A stretch of 64,000 bases of DNA from Stenotrophomonas sp. 610A2 (GTDB taxonomy: Bacteria; Pseudomonadota; Gammaproteobacteria; Xanthomonadales; Xanthomonadaceae): the NCBI RefSeq assembly GCF_030549615.1, contig NZ_CP130832.1, positions 682,001 to 746,000 of the forward strand. Reading direction: 5' to 3'. The translations under genes were made by a program, and so were the position numbers. How positions within the stretch are numbered: the stretch's first letter is position 1; each line of letters begins with the position of its first letter. Positions 36,595 to 44,707 of the stretch are shown here, piece by piece. The notes under the pieces were generated by a model. It worked only from the letters and a program-made list of their open reading frames with translations, was not told the origin of the DNA and did no database searches.

Positions 36595-37506
36595 TTACTC
36601 GGACACCGCCACGTAGCGGTCGCCGTCGTCTTCTTCTTCCGGATCGTCCAGCACCACCGTGCACGGCAGCGCTTGCAGCTTCTGCTGCCAGGCCTCGGAA
36701 ATGTAGTGGTGGCTCAGGTCGATGCGCTGCAGGCTGCCCAGGTTCGGGCTCTCGCACAGCGCCTGCGCGCCGACGTCGCCGATGGTGCCCAGCGACAGGT
36801 CCAGCGTCTGCAGCGTGCCCAGCCACGGCTCACCGGCCAGCCACACCGCCAGCTCGTCGCTGATCATGGCGTTGCGCAGGCCCAGGTAATGCAGGCGCTC
36901 CGGCCCGATCGCCAACAACAATCGCTGGTAGACCGCCACATCGCCATCGAAGCCATAACCATCATCGCCAAGCCACAGCTCAAGATGGCGCAGGGCCGGC
37001 AGCGTGGAGTTGGCGATGGCGATTACGATCTCGTTCGGCAGGCCACCGCTCTCGATCGCCAGTTCCTGCAGCGACGCATGCGTGAAGGGCTGCAGCTCAA
37101 GCTCGGAGGTGCCACGGATACGCAGCGACTCCAGGCCCGGGAAGGCTTCCAGCAGCGGGTTGTAGGAGATCTGGTTGATCCACGACATCTCGCAGTCTTC
37201 GTAGGTCATGTCGCCCACGAACAGCGCCTTCAGGTTGCCCAGCTCGGCACGGCGCGCAATCAGCCCATCGATCAGGCCCTGCGGGCCGTCACTGGAAGCC
37301 TCATCCCATGCGCCGATGACCAGCACTTCAATCGACTTCGGATCAACCTGCTCGAAGAAATTGGCCAGCAGTTCCTCCTGGCTCTCGTCGCTGTCGTATT
37401 CCTGCATCAAGCGGTAAGCGACATCGCCGGCTACGGCCGAGCCACCCATCTTGAAGTCAACGACTTTCTTGCCACGATAAACCTGCGTGTATTCGCCAAT
37501 GGTCAC
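36595..37506 (-). CDS. STM4015 family leucine-rich protein
   Basis: A 303-residue protein. The N-terminal 70 residues include YRGKKVVDFKMGG and an acidic stretch; residues about 90-280 show regular LRR-like spacing (LGNLKALFVGDM, FPGLESLRIRG, LPALRHLELWLG, LGTLQTLDLSLG, LGSLQRIDLSHHYIS). It ends with an acidic DDPEEEDDGDR tail. The start is GTG at 37506 with AAGGACG upstream; no ATG fits. It is the first gene of the five-gene run and could be the substrate-binding or target-recognition partner of the enzymes downstream (inference). Confidence 0.82.
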   Translation of the reverse strand: MTIGEYTQVYRGKKVVDFKMGGSAVAGDVAYRLMQEYDSDESQEELLANFFEQVDPKSIEVLVIGAWDEASSDGPQGLIDGLIARRAELGNLKALFVGDMTYEDCEMSWINQISYNPLLEAFPGLESLRIRGTSELELQPFTHASLQELAIESGGLPNEIVIAIANSTLPALRHLELWLGDDGYGFDGDVAVYQRLLLAIGPERLHYLGLRNAMISDELAVWLAGEPWLGTLQTLDLSLGTIGDVGAQALCESPNLGSLQRIDLSHHYISEAWQQKLQALPCTVVLDDPEEEDDGDRYVAVSE

Positions 37507-37957
37507 GGTACGTCCTTGCCGGAATGGTGCCGTAGCATAACCGAGAGGATGCGAATGCTGGCAGCAATGCATCACGTTCGATGGAAGGCATACAGCCTTC
37601 GCCATTCCGTAACGATGCTGTGCTAACGCAGCAAGCAAGCGCAAACAAGTAAGCGGAAGAACCAAGCGAAGCCAGCTCAACCCCCTCCCTTGCGCGCAGC
37701 GCAGGGGAGGGCTGGGGAGGGATGCTCTTCGCAGCAAGCCAGCAGCGCAAACATTCCCAGCTTCGCGGCTCACGCCGCTCCTACAAAAGCGCGCCAGCCA
37801 CGCAGCGGCGACAAGCGAAGCCAGCTTCAACCCCCTCCCTTGCGCAAAGCGCAGGGGAGGGCCGGGGAGGGGTGCTCTTCGCAACAAACCAACACCTCAA
37901 GCACCCCAGCTTCGCAGCTAACGCAGCTCCCACAAAACCAAACAACCAGCTTCAGAC
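37507..37957. repeat. Repeat-rich gene-free stretch upstream of the STM4015-4011 cluster
   Basis: A roughly 73-bp direct repeat occurs at 37666-37740 and 37815-37887: GAAGCCAGCT(T)CAACCCCC, then CTCCCTTGCGC..GCGCAGGGGAGGG, then TGCTCTTCGCA(G/A)CAA. Between and after the copies are REP-like units CTTCGCGGCTCACGCCGCTC (37763) and a diverged CTTCGCAGCTAACGCAGCTC (about 37908), minus-strand relatives of 10979-11299. No small precursor-like gene for the radical SAM cluster was seen here. Confidence 0.75.
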
Positions 37958-38350
37958 CTACATCGAACTACAAACAGCCACATAATTCCCCTGGCTGATA
38001 TTCAAATACTTGACCCCGTTGTAGTACTTGTACCCAACCCCCATAACCCGATGCCCACTCTCGGTAGGGAACACCACAAACTCATACTCATCCCCAAACA
38101 GCGGATCAGCAGGCGTAAAGCTCAGATTGACCTTGTCGCCAAGATCATCGTGCTTCCGCTTCCAGGTCATCTTCCCCTGCAAGTCCTCGCCTAGCAGCTT
38201 CACCTGTGCCCGCTGCGTCTTGGTGTCCCAGGAGATCAATTCCGGGCCAATTGAATCACCCTCGATCTTGCAGATGGTCGTCTCGGCAAAAGCCGGCGCA
38301 GCAACGCCCAACAGAAGAAGGGCAGCCAGGCGAGATGGTTTGAATCGCAT
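37958..38350 (-). CDS. Small secreted protein of unknown function
   Basis: A 130-residue protein with a clear signal peptide (MRFKPSRLAALLLLGVAAPA, cleaved after FA) and a mature domain with two cysteines, one near each end (TTICKIEGD and YVAVCSSM), likely disulfide-linked. The middle (KLLGEDLQGKMTWKRKHDDL) is basic. No family recognised. The ATG at 38350 was chosen for the signal peptide; the frame is open to 38455. Confidence 0.7.
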   Translation of the reverse strand: MRFKPSRLAALLLLGVAAPAFAETTICKIEGDSIGPELISWDTKTQRAQVKLLGEDLQGKMTWKRKHDDLGDKVNLSFTPADPLFGDEYEFVVFPTESGHRVMGVGYKYYNGVKYLNISQGNYVAVCSSM

Positions 38351-38451
38351 TGTGTAAGTCCAGTAGTTCGGGCCAGCGTTGCTCCGCAACGCCGTGCCGC
38401 GTTGTACCAGACCCACCCAGTTGAAAGCCATCGCCAAACCACCCCGGGCGA

Positions 38452-39000
38452 TCACCCCGCCAGATACGCATCCGTAGCAAGCACCCGCCCATACCCGAAC
38501 TCAAACGACGCCATCATCGCCGCATGCACCTGCGCAGCCGGCGCCACAACGCCGTTGAATTCCAGGTCACGCGTGGCGCAGGCGTCGTGCAGCACGGTGA
38601 CCGCATAGCCCATGTCGGCGGACGCACGCACCACCGCGTCCACGCACATATGGCTCATCGCACCAACCACAACCACGTCCTCGATCCCACGCGCCTCAAG
38701 CTGCTGCTTCAGATCGGTATCGCGGAACGAATTGACGTGGTTCTTGACGATCACCGGCTCATCGCCAACGGGCGCGACAGCGGCCATGATCCGTACCCCG
38801 TCCGAGCCCCGCACGAAGATCGGTGCATCACTGCTGGCGGATTCATGGCGGACATGCAGCACCGGCACGCCCTTGGCCCGTGCATCGGCGATCACGCGCA
38901 CCGCATTGGCGGTGGCGGCATCAATGCCTACCAAAGGCAGCTTGCCGGTGGCGAGGTATTCATTCTGAAGATCGACGACGATAATGGCGCGCTTGGTCAT
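38452..39000 (-). CDS. Isochorismatase-family cysteine hydrolase
   Basis: A 182-residue hydrolase with the catalytic triad Asp10 (IIVVDLQNEY), Lys86 (VIVKNHVNSF) and Cys119 (GAMSHMCVDAVVR), followed by VTVLHDACATRDLEFNG. Such enzymes act on amides such as nicotinamide, biuret or related compounds; the substrate here is unknown. It is divergent from the GlxA-type regulator at 39105 with 104 bp between starts, and is probably its target. Confidence 0.93.
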   Translation of the reverse strand: MTKRAIIVVDLQNEYLATGKLPLVGIDAATANAVRVIADARAKGVPVLHVRHESASSDAPIFVRGSDGVRIMAAVAPVGDEPVIVKNHVNSFRDTDLKQQLEARGIEDVVVVGAMSHMCVDAVVRASADMGYAVTVLHDACATRDLEFNGVVAPAAQVHAAMMASFEFGYGRVLATDAYLAG

Positions 39001-39104
39001 GTATGGCTCCGTGATGGGTGGTTGAATGGTGTGGGAGAAGTCTCCGCGACCGGCCTGCCACCACGAAGAGGCGCTACCGACATTCTTGAGGGCTATACCG
39101 ACAG

Positions 39105-40079
39105 ATGCGCACCGACGGTCACATCCAAGTGGGAATCCTGCTGTATCCCGGCGCCCAGCTGGCGGCGGTGCTCGGCCTGACCGACCTGTTCGCCCTGGCC
39201 TGCAGGCTCGCCAGCGAACGCGCAGCACCCGCCGCGCCCGAACTGCAGGTCACGCATTGGCGCATCGAAGCGCCCGGCCAAGCGCCGCAGGCCGTCTACA
39301 GCTCAAGCCAGCCGCCAAGCGGAACACCGCAGGTAATGATCCTGCCGCCCAGCATGCAGCCGCCGATTTCCACCGAAGCCGCCGCGCCCTACTTGGGCTG
39401 GCTGCGTGCACTGCACGACGACGGCACCACGCTCGCATCGGTCTGCGCCGGCGCATTCCTGCTAGCCGAAACCGGGCGCTTGGCCGGCCGCACCATCACC
39501 ACCAACTGGCAGTACGCCGAACTGCTGGCCGCACGCTTTCCGGACGTAACGCTGGACGTGGACCAGATGCTCATCGACGGTGGCGACATCTTCAGCGCTG
39601 GCGGCGCCATGGCCTGGACCGACCTCGGCCTGCGGCTGGTGGACCGCTACCTCGGCGCCGCAGTGATGCTGGATGTCGCACGCACGCTGTTGATCGATCC
39701 ACCCGGCCGCCAACAGCGCTACTACAGCAGCTTCTCGCCACGACTGACACACGGCGACGCCGCAGTGCTGGCCGTGCAGCAATGGCTGCACGACACCCAT
39801 GCCAAACAGGTCGCATCCGCCGAACTCGCACAACGTGCAGGGCTTGAAGAACGCACCTTCCTGCGCCGCTTCCAGAAAGCCACCGGCATGACCGCCACCG
39901 AATACTGCCAACGCGTACGCGTGGCCCGTGCACGCGAGATGCTGCAGACCAGTAACGTGCCGCTGGAGCGGATTGCCTGGGACGTGGGTTACAGCGACCC
40001 GGGTTCGTTCCGGAAGGTCTTCAGTCGGGTTGTGGGGTTGTCGCCGGGGGAGTATCGGAGGCGGTTTGGTGGACGGTGA
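39105..40079 (+). CDS. GlxA-type AraC family regulator (DJ-1 domain plus HTH)
   Basis: A 324-residue regulator. Residues about 8-190 form a class I amidotransferase-like domain (VGILLYPGAQLAAVLGLTDL, LASVCAGAFLLAETG); residues about 225-320 hold the AraC-type double helix-turn-helix (ELAQRAGLEERTFLRRFQKA and ERIAWDVGYSDPGSFRKVFS). It is divergent from the isochorismatase-type gene and likely activates it in response to a metabolite bound by the N-terminal domain. Confidence 0.93.
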   Translation: MRTDGHIQVGILLYPGAQLAAVLGLTDLFALACRLASERAAPAAPELQVTHWRIEAPGQAPQAVYSSSQPPSGTPQVMILPPSMQPPISTEAAAPYLGWLRALHDDGTTLASVCAGAFLLAETGRLAGRTITTNWQYAELLAARFPDVTLDVDQMLIDGGDIFSAGGAMAWTDLGLRLVDRYLGAAVMLDVARTLLIDPPGRQQRYYSSFSPRLTHGDAAVLAVQQWLHDTHAKQVASAELAQRAGLEERTFLRRFQKATGMTATEYCQRVRVARAREMLQTSNVPLERIAWDVGYSDPGSFRKVFSRVVGLSPGEYRRRFGGR

Positions 40080-40135
40080 AATCATGATCGGCTAATAGCT
40101 CTCCTAGTCGATTCGTTTGGCGAGCTACTCGCTGA

Positions 40136-40777
40136 TCAATGATTCCCCTGGTCTAAAAAGCGATGAAAACTTCGCGATAGAGATGCATACTCTCTTGAAT
40201 CCTGAAGTTCGTTCTCAAAGTCTTTCTCGAGGATTATTCTCAAGTCCGAGGGAGCACCGGAAATTATTTTCCTCAGGGCTTGCAAGTTCTCGATTTTCTC
40301 TGTTCGTCGGCCGAGTAGTTCCGGTCGATTTAAATCGAGCCTTCTCAGTGTTAATTCGGCTTCATTGTCGCCAGCTTTTGGGATTGCGGCGGGTCCAAAA
40401 AAAAGTATTCGTTCCTCTGGTTCTGACATGTATGGATCGATAACGCTGTTCTCCGCCTTCTTCGTGTTGCAAACATCGCATGCGACAGTCAAGTTGTCCC
40501 ATTCAAAGGTTGCCTCAGGGCTGGAAGCCTTGGCCGTCATGTGCTCTATATCGCCATAAGTGACATGTCTGAGTAGGCTTTCGCAGTACGCGCATTTTCC
40601 ATTGGTTTCTTTTAATAGTGCGGTTTTTATGTCTGGATGACGGTATCTCGATTTTATAGAATTTGCTGTCTTTTTATGTGCGTCGCCGAGTCCAATTGCA
40701 TGAATGAGATCTGCCGTCCATGCGGCGGCATTTGCACTAAGTATCTCGGGCTTTGGGCCCTTGGTGAGCTTAATCAT
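40136..40777 (-). CDS. ptuB: PtuB-like HNH endonuclease of a Septu-type defence pair
   Basis: A 213-residue HNH nuclease (TIGR02646-like). The zinc pairs are CAYC (Cys62, Cys65) and CDVC (Cys100, Cys103); the catalytic DIEH (His79), Asn95 (WDNLTVAC) and Lys107-108 are present. Septu systems pair this nuclease with the PtuA ATPase; PtuB is expected to cut DNA during phage infection. The ATG at 40777 overlaps the end of ptuA by 8 bp; a longer frame to 40828 is less likely. The gene is visibly more AT-rich than all neighbours, with long T-runs, as expected for transferred DNA. Confidence 0.85.
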   Translation of the reverse strand: MIKLTKGPKPEILSANAAAWTADLIHAIGLGDAHKKTANSIKSRYRHPDIKTALLKETNGKCAYCESLLRHVTYGDIEHMTAKASSPEATFEWDNLTVACDVCNTKKAENSVIDPYMSEPEERILFFGPAAIPKAGDNEAELTLRRLDLNRPELLGRRTEKIENLQALRKIISGAPSDLRIILEKDFENELQDSREYASLSRSFHRFLDQGNH

Positions 40778-42077
40778 GCTTCTTAACCAGTTGTGCCAAC
40801 GCGCTGGGATACATGTCTTCATATCCAAGCTCGGCGAGGTCCTTGCGTAGGTAGGTCAGCGCTTCGTTGGTTAGCGGGGTATCCGCGTATCGTGCGGCGA
40901 TTTTTTGGACATCAGTGACAACCCATTCCGGAATCGTAGCTTCGACACCTAGTACTTCCCTAAGTATCTGATTCGCGCTCGCGGCTCTGTTTACTGTGTC
41001 AAGTCTTTCGCTGATGACTCTGCTTTCTGTTGTCTCTGGTACGGCCTCACCATCATGTCTTTCGCCGGTGCTAGTGCGATATCGAAGGACATAGACGTTT
41101 GAATCCTTCACGGACGAAACGATAAATGGACTGTGGGTTGCAACTATGAATTGCGCAAGCGGAAATGCTTCAAGTAATCGATTGAGTAGAGATCGCTGCA
41201 TGGACGGATGAAGATGGTTCTCTGGCTCGTCCATGGTCACAACAAAGGCCGGGTTTGTTAGACTGAACATGTACAGTCTCCACGCTATATCGAAAAGCGT
41301 AGATACTCCGCCCGATGCGGCGTCAAGCATAAAGGATCCGCTTCGAGTTTTGACAACGATTTCGTTGTGTCTAATCTCTAGGTCGATGAATCCGATGGAA
41401 GGGGGGAGGACTTTTCGTAGGATATCAATAAATCCGTTTAGCGCATCAACGAGTACAGGGTTCCCAGCTGCTCGCGATGTTTTCTCTCCAAACATTATCA
41501 TCGATATAATCGACTCCTTCATTCTATAGATGGGGGAGCCGCCGCTATGGTAGCCGGAGTAAATGTTTCGAACTTCGTTGTTGTAGTGGTTGAGTATTTG
41601 TTCGGGCGTGGTCAAATGCGCAGGAACGGAGGATACAGGCTGGTATGTCAGAACCGCGTGGTGCGAATCAACGTGAAGTCCTGGGATTCCTGACATCTGG
41701 CTGAAATTGAGGTGATACTGTGCGCCGTTTGCACTGGGGACTGAAAGATCGGCATGTAAGCCGTCAGTATACTCAAGTCTTCCAATTCCAGGGTCGGTGT
41801 CTGCTCGTGAGAATAGGTTGCCTAGTTTTCCTAGCCAGCGAGCTAGCACTCCCTCTGAATAACTGAGGCGTCCTTCGACGAGTCTTGGGGTGGATAGATA
41901 GGGCTTGTCGAACCCGAAATGTCTAGAGAAAACTCTTAGTATAGAGCTCTTCCCGGAGCCGTTCGCGCCGGTAATTATAGTAAGCCGAGGGTGGAGTTCG
42001 ATCTCGATATTATCGAATTGGCGCCAGCCTTCGAGTTTTAGGGACTTAAAATAATTACTGTACATAGTTTTATCCAT
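40770..42077 (-). CDS. ptuA: PtuA-like SMC/ABC-type ATPase of a Septu-type defence pair
   Basis: A 435-residue ABC/SMC-like ATPase. Walker A GANGSGKSS at about residues 37-45, signature SGGVSTLFDIAWRLY, Walker B VVTMDEPENHLHP and the switch His in FIVATHSPFIVSS are intact, so ATPase activity is expected. With the overlapping HNH gene it forms a PtuA-PtuB (Septu) antiphage module; no retron reverse transcriptase or other partner is nearby. Start uncertain: ATG 42077 and ATG 42065 lack a clear ribosome site; the upstream open part to 42284 is not protein-like. AT-rich relative to flanks. Confidence 0.85.
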   Translation of the reverse strand: MDKTMYSNYFKSLKLEGWRQFDNIEIELHPRLTIITGANGSGKSSILRVFSRHFGFDKPYLSTPRLVEGRLSYSEGVLARWLGKLGNLFSRADTDPGIGRLEYTDGLHADLSVPSANGAQYHLNFSQMSGIPGLHVDSHHAVLTYQPVSSVPAHLTTPEQILNHYNNEVRNIYSGYHSGGSPIYRMKESIISMIMFGEKTSRAAGNPVLVDALNGFIDILRKVLPPSIGFIDLEIRHNEIVVKTRSGSFMLDAASGGVSTLFDIAWRLYMFSLTNPAFVVTMDEPENHLHPSMQRSLLNRLLEAFPLAQFIVATHSPFIVSSVKDSNVYVLRYRTSTGERHDGEAVPETTESRVISERLDTVNRAASANQILREVLGVEATIPEWVVTDVQKIAARYADTPLTNEALTYLRKDLAELGYEDMYPSALAQLVKKHD

Positions 42078-42546
42078 TATTGGGGGGGGCTGGGCTGACT
42101 TCCCTGGGGGGCGCCGTCTATTTCGCTGTCGGAAATCGATCTTCCTTTGCGGGATCGTTGCCCTGCCTCCAAAAGCCTGTCTCTCCGCGTCCGATGCAAT
42201 TGTCGGCTCTCCGTTCGTATTGTCCCAATAGCGCCTCCATGATCGCTCTTCCCGTCCGCATCCTTTGCTGGTGCCTTGTGTCAATAGTAGACCACGAATA
42301 GGGTTGGTGGTTATTAGCGAGCTATCTGAATCCCGTGGGATGAAGCGGCTTCGCGCATTGATGTTGGTTCTAGGAAAATTGTTCGCATAAAGATCTCTGT
42401 TCCCTTCGCGAAACGTGGATGCAGTGCGGACATCTTTGGCCAGTCGCCACTTTCAATAATTTCAGCACGCTGACAACCAAATAGAATAGTAGTCCGGAAA
42501 GCACTAAACTCTGCATTGGTGCTTATGTTATGTAATTGCCGGCGAG
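42078..42546. other. Gene-free stretch upstream of the Septu pair
   Basis: About 470 bp without a supported gene. It contains a run of eight G (around 42083-42090) and the 12-bp direct repeat GCGAGCTATCTG at 42317-42328, whose second copy (42542-42553) spans the stop codon of the DUF2834 gene. A related GGCGAGCTA is at 40119-40127 on the far side of the Septu pair. Confidence 0.6.
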
Positions 42547-42867
42547 CTATCTGCCCTTGGTTCTCGCCAGATGCCGCTCCCTGAGCAACAAGAACAGTGG
42601 CAATGCTATTGATGGACCGACCACGATGCTGGACAGTGGCAACCACAAACGACGCATTCGGAGCCTGCGTCCCTCAGCACAAATGAGCGCAATAGTCGCA
42701 AGCGCGGAGATCAGTACATCCGCCCAAGCGAATGCTGCGATGTTGCTGGATGTCGCCTGCTGTAGCAGGAGCGGCACATTGAGGCCGTTGGCGGACAGCC
42801 ATGGCACAAACTGGGCGAGGGGCAGGGCGGTGCCTGCGATGCAGAGAAGTAGGTAGACAAACCGCAT
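42547..42867 (-). CDS. DUF2834 family membrane protein
   Basis: A 106-residue protein with three hydrophobic segments: residues about 1-20 (MRFVYLLLCIAGTALPLAQF), 43-62 and 75-92, joined by the EGRRLRMRRLWLPL loop typical of DUF2834. Function unknown; inner membrane. The ATG at 42867 was chosen over the frame open to 43035. Its stop codon is part of the 12-bp direct repeat described next to the Septu pair. Confidence 0.85.
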   Translation of the reverse strand: MRFVYLLLCIAGTALPLAQFVPWLSANGLNVPLLLQQATSSNIAAFAWADVLISALATIALICAEGRRLRMRRLWLPLSSIVVGPSIALPLFLLLRERHLARTKGR

Positions 42868-43134
42868 GTTGCTCTCCGGCTGATTCGATTGGCTATCTCT
42901 GGCGTGGATTATCGCTTGAACCAAGGAATTCTGGGCCTTGTTGAGTGGCGAGCTCAGGAGTTTCAGTGCGATCGAGGAAGTCCAATCCACAATTATTTCC
43001 GAAGCCCGTAAGAGCTCAGCGGCACCAAGCAACACCGAGGCGCGCTCAGCCCGCTATCCCCCATTACCGATGGACATTCCCGCCACCCCAAGTCACTGGC
43101 ATGCTGTCGCCTGCTCATCAGGGGATGAAAGTCG

Positions 43135-44502
43135 ATGTTTCGATCTGTTGTTCTGGCGGCCGCACTATTTGCAGCACTTCCCGCGTGCGCGGAGCTGGCT
43201 TTCGAGGCGCCGGTGGCCTGCGCCGATGCGGATTCGTCTCGTGCGCTGAAAGGCAGCCTTTGTGTCAGCACCCATGTTCCGCTGCGGCATGAATCGCCGG
43301 CCGATGGTTCGCTGAAGCTGTTCGTGCGGTGGTTTCCCGCTGAGGCTGCAGAGCGGCGCGGGGAGGTTTGGCTGTTGGCCGGTGGGCCTGGTGAGTCCGG
43401 GGCGTCCTTGTATCCGGTGGTTGCGACGTTCCGGCGTGCGTTTCCCGGTTATGACCTTGTGATTCCGGACCATCGCGGCGTGGGCCGGTCGGAGCGCATC
43501 TGCCCGGTGCAGGAGGCGGCGGACAGTGCCGATGGTGTTGCACTGGCTGGGGACGAGTGGGGCGGCTGCATTGGTGCGATGTATGCGGATGCGGCGCGCA
43601 CGCAGGCGTTCTCGGTGACCGAGGCGGCGCAGGATGTTGCGCTGCTGATGTCGCGCTATCGCGGCAGTGGGCCGACCTATCTGTATGGGGTGTCGTATGG
43701 CACGCAGTTGGCCCTTCGTGCGCTGCAGGTGGCGCCGATGCCGCTGGACGGTTTGATCCTGGATGGACTGGTGCCGCTGGAGACCACCGAGCAGTGGGAC
43801 CTGAGCCGGCGCACGGCGCTGGTGGATGCGGTGGGGCGTGCGGTGCTGGGCGAGCAGAAGGTGGCGGTCTATCAGGGGGTGCTGACCGCTGCGCCGACGG
43901 CGCCGTGGAAGGACGAGGTGCCGGGTGGTGATCTGCGCCGGTTGCTGGGCTCGCTGCTGAACTTCCCGGCGCTGCGTGCGCGTATTCCCGACATTCTTGA
44001 TGGGCTGGCGGTGGACGATACGTCCGCGCTGCTGGCGACGGTGGCGGAGTTGAAGACAGCGATGGCCGGGATGGGGCAGGGCGGTAACAACCAGCCTTCG
44101 TTGCCGCTGGTGATGTTGATCTCGGCGTCGGAGAACAATGCGCGGCCGGGGCTTACGCGCGAGTTGGTGGAGCAGGAGGCTGCTGGGGCCTTGTTTGTCA
44201 GTGCAATCCCGGGGTTTCTGGTGGGGGCGCCTGTGCCTGCTTATGCCAAGGATGCTTGGTTTGGGAAGTCGCCTGGGGTGCTACCGAGGACTTTGGTTGT
44301 GCATGGGACCTTGGATCCGAATACGGCGTATGCGGGGGCGGTGGAGCATGCGGCTGTGCTGGGGAAGGCTGGGAAGGTGAGTTTCAGTACGGTGGAGGGT
44401 GGGGCGCATTTGCTGTCTTACTTTGCGCCTGGGTGTTTTGTTGAGGCGGTTGGGGTGTTTGTTGGGGGTGGGGAGGTTGGTGGTAGGTGTGTTGAGCGGT
44501 GA
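43135..44502 (+). CDS. Secreted alpha/beta hydrolase (proline iminopeptidase-like)
   Basis: A 455-residue hydrolase with a signal peptide (MFRSVVLAAALFAALPACA), oxyanion region LLAGGPGESG, DHRGVGRSE, nucleophile elbow GVSYGTQ (Ser about 185), the acid in VVHGTLDPNTAYAGA and the histidine in EGGAHLL. This order matches the TAP-like/tripeptidyl or prolyl aminopeptidase group. Probably a periplasmic or secreted peptidase or esterase. The last 120 bp is extremely G-rich (Gly/Val-rich FVGGGEVGG tail), unlike the rest of the gene. Confidence 0.88.
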   Translation: MFRSVVLAAALFAALPACAELAFEAPVACADADSSRALKGSLCVSTHVPLRHESPADGSLKLFVRWFPAEAAERRGEVWLLAGGPGESGASLYPVVATFRRAFPGYDLVIPDHRGVGRSERICPVQEAADSADGVALAGDEWGGCIGAMYADAARTQAFSVTEAAQDVALLMSRYRGSGPTYLYGVSYGTQLALRALQVAPMPLDGLILDGLVPLETTEQWDLSRRTALVDAVGRAVLGEQKVAVYQGVLTAAPTAPWKDEVPGGDLRRLLGSLLNFPALRARIPDILDGLAVDDTSALLATVAELKTAMAGMGQGGNNQPSLPLVMLISASENNARPGLTRELVEQEAAGALFVSAIPGFLVGAPVPAYAKDAWFGKSPGVLPRTLVVHGTLDPNTAYAGAVEHAAVLGKAGKVSFSTVEGGAHLLSYFAPGCFVEAVGVFVGGGEVGGRCVER

Positions 44503-44570
44503 GGTTGGTTGGGTTTTACGGCTGAGGTTGGTTGGGGTTTTGGAGGTTTGGGGTTTAGGGTTTTGTTCTG

Positions 44571-44687
44571 CCCTCACCCCAACCCCCGCTCCGCGCCCCG
44601 GCCCTTGCGCTGGCGCAAGGGCGTTCGAAGGGCTGCGAACCTTTGGTTCGCAAGCAGCCCTTCTCACCCCGCGGGCGGGAGAGGGGC
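44571..44687. repeat. Interrupted CCCTCACCCCAA...GGGAGAGGGGC palindrome
   Basis: The outer ends (CCCTCACCCCAACCCC and GGGCGGGAGAGGGG) match the palindromes at 24204-24242 and 27352-27392. The middle holds about 85 bp starting CGCTCCGCGCCCCGGCCC, followed by two small hairpins (CCTTGCGC/GCGCAAGG and CTGCGAACC/GGTTCGCAAG) and AAGGGCTGCG/AGCAGCCCTT arms. It lies between the hydrolase and the convergent SCO gene. Confidence 0.75.
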
Positions 44688-44707
44688 TTTGGTCATGCGG
44701 GGCGGGG

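Noticed and set aside
37507..37957. Precursor peptide gene for the radical SAM cluster
   Set aside because: Open frames here come from repeat copies; none has a ribosome site and a leader/core layout.
40136..42077. Retron with PtuAB effectors
   Set aside because: No reverse transcriptase gene or ncRNA-like inverted region was found in the flanks.
42314..42646. Possible gene upstream of the Septu pair
   Set aside because: It overlaps the DUF2834 gene in another frame and its sequence shows no protein-like hydrophobic or motif pattern.
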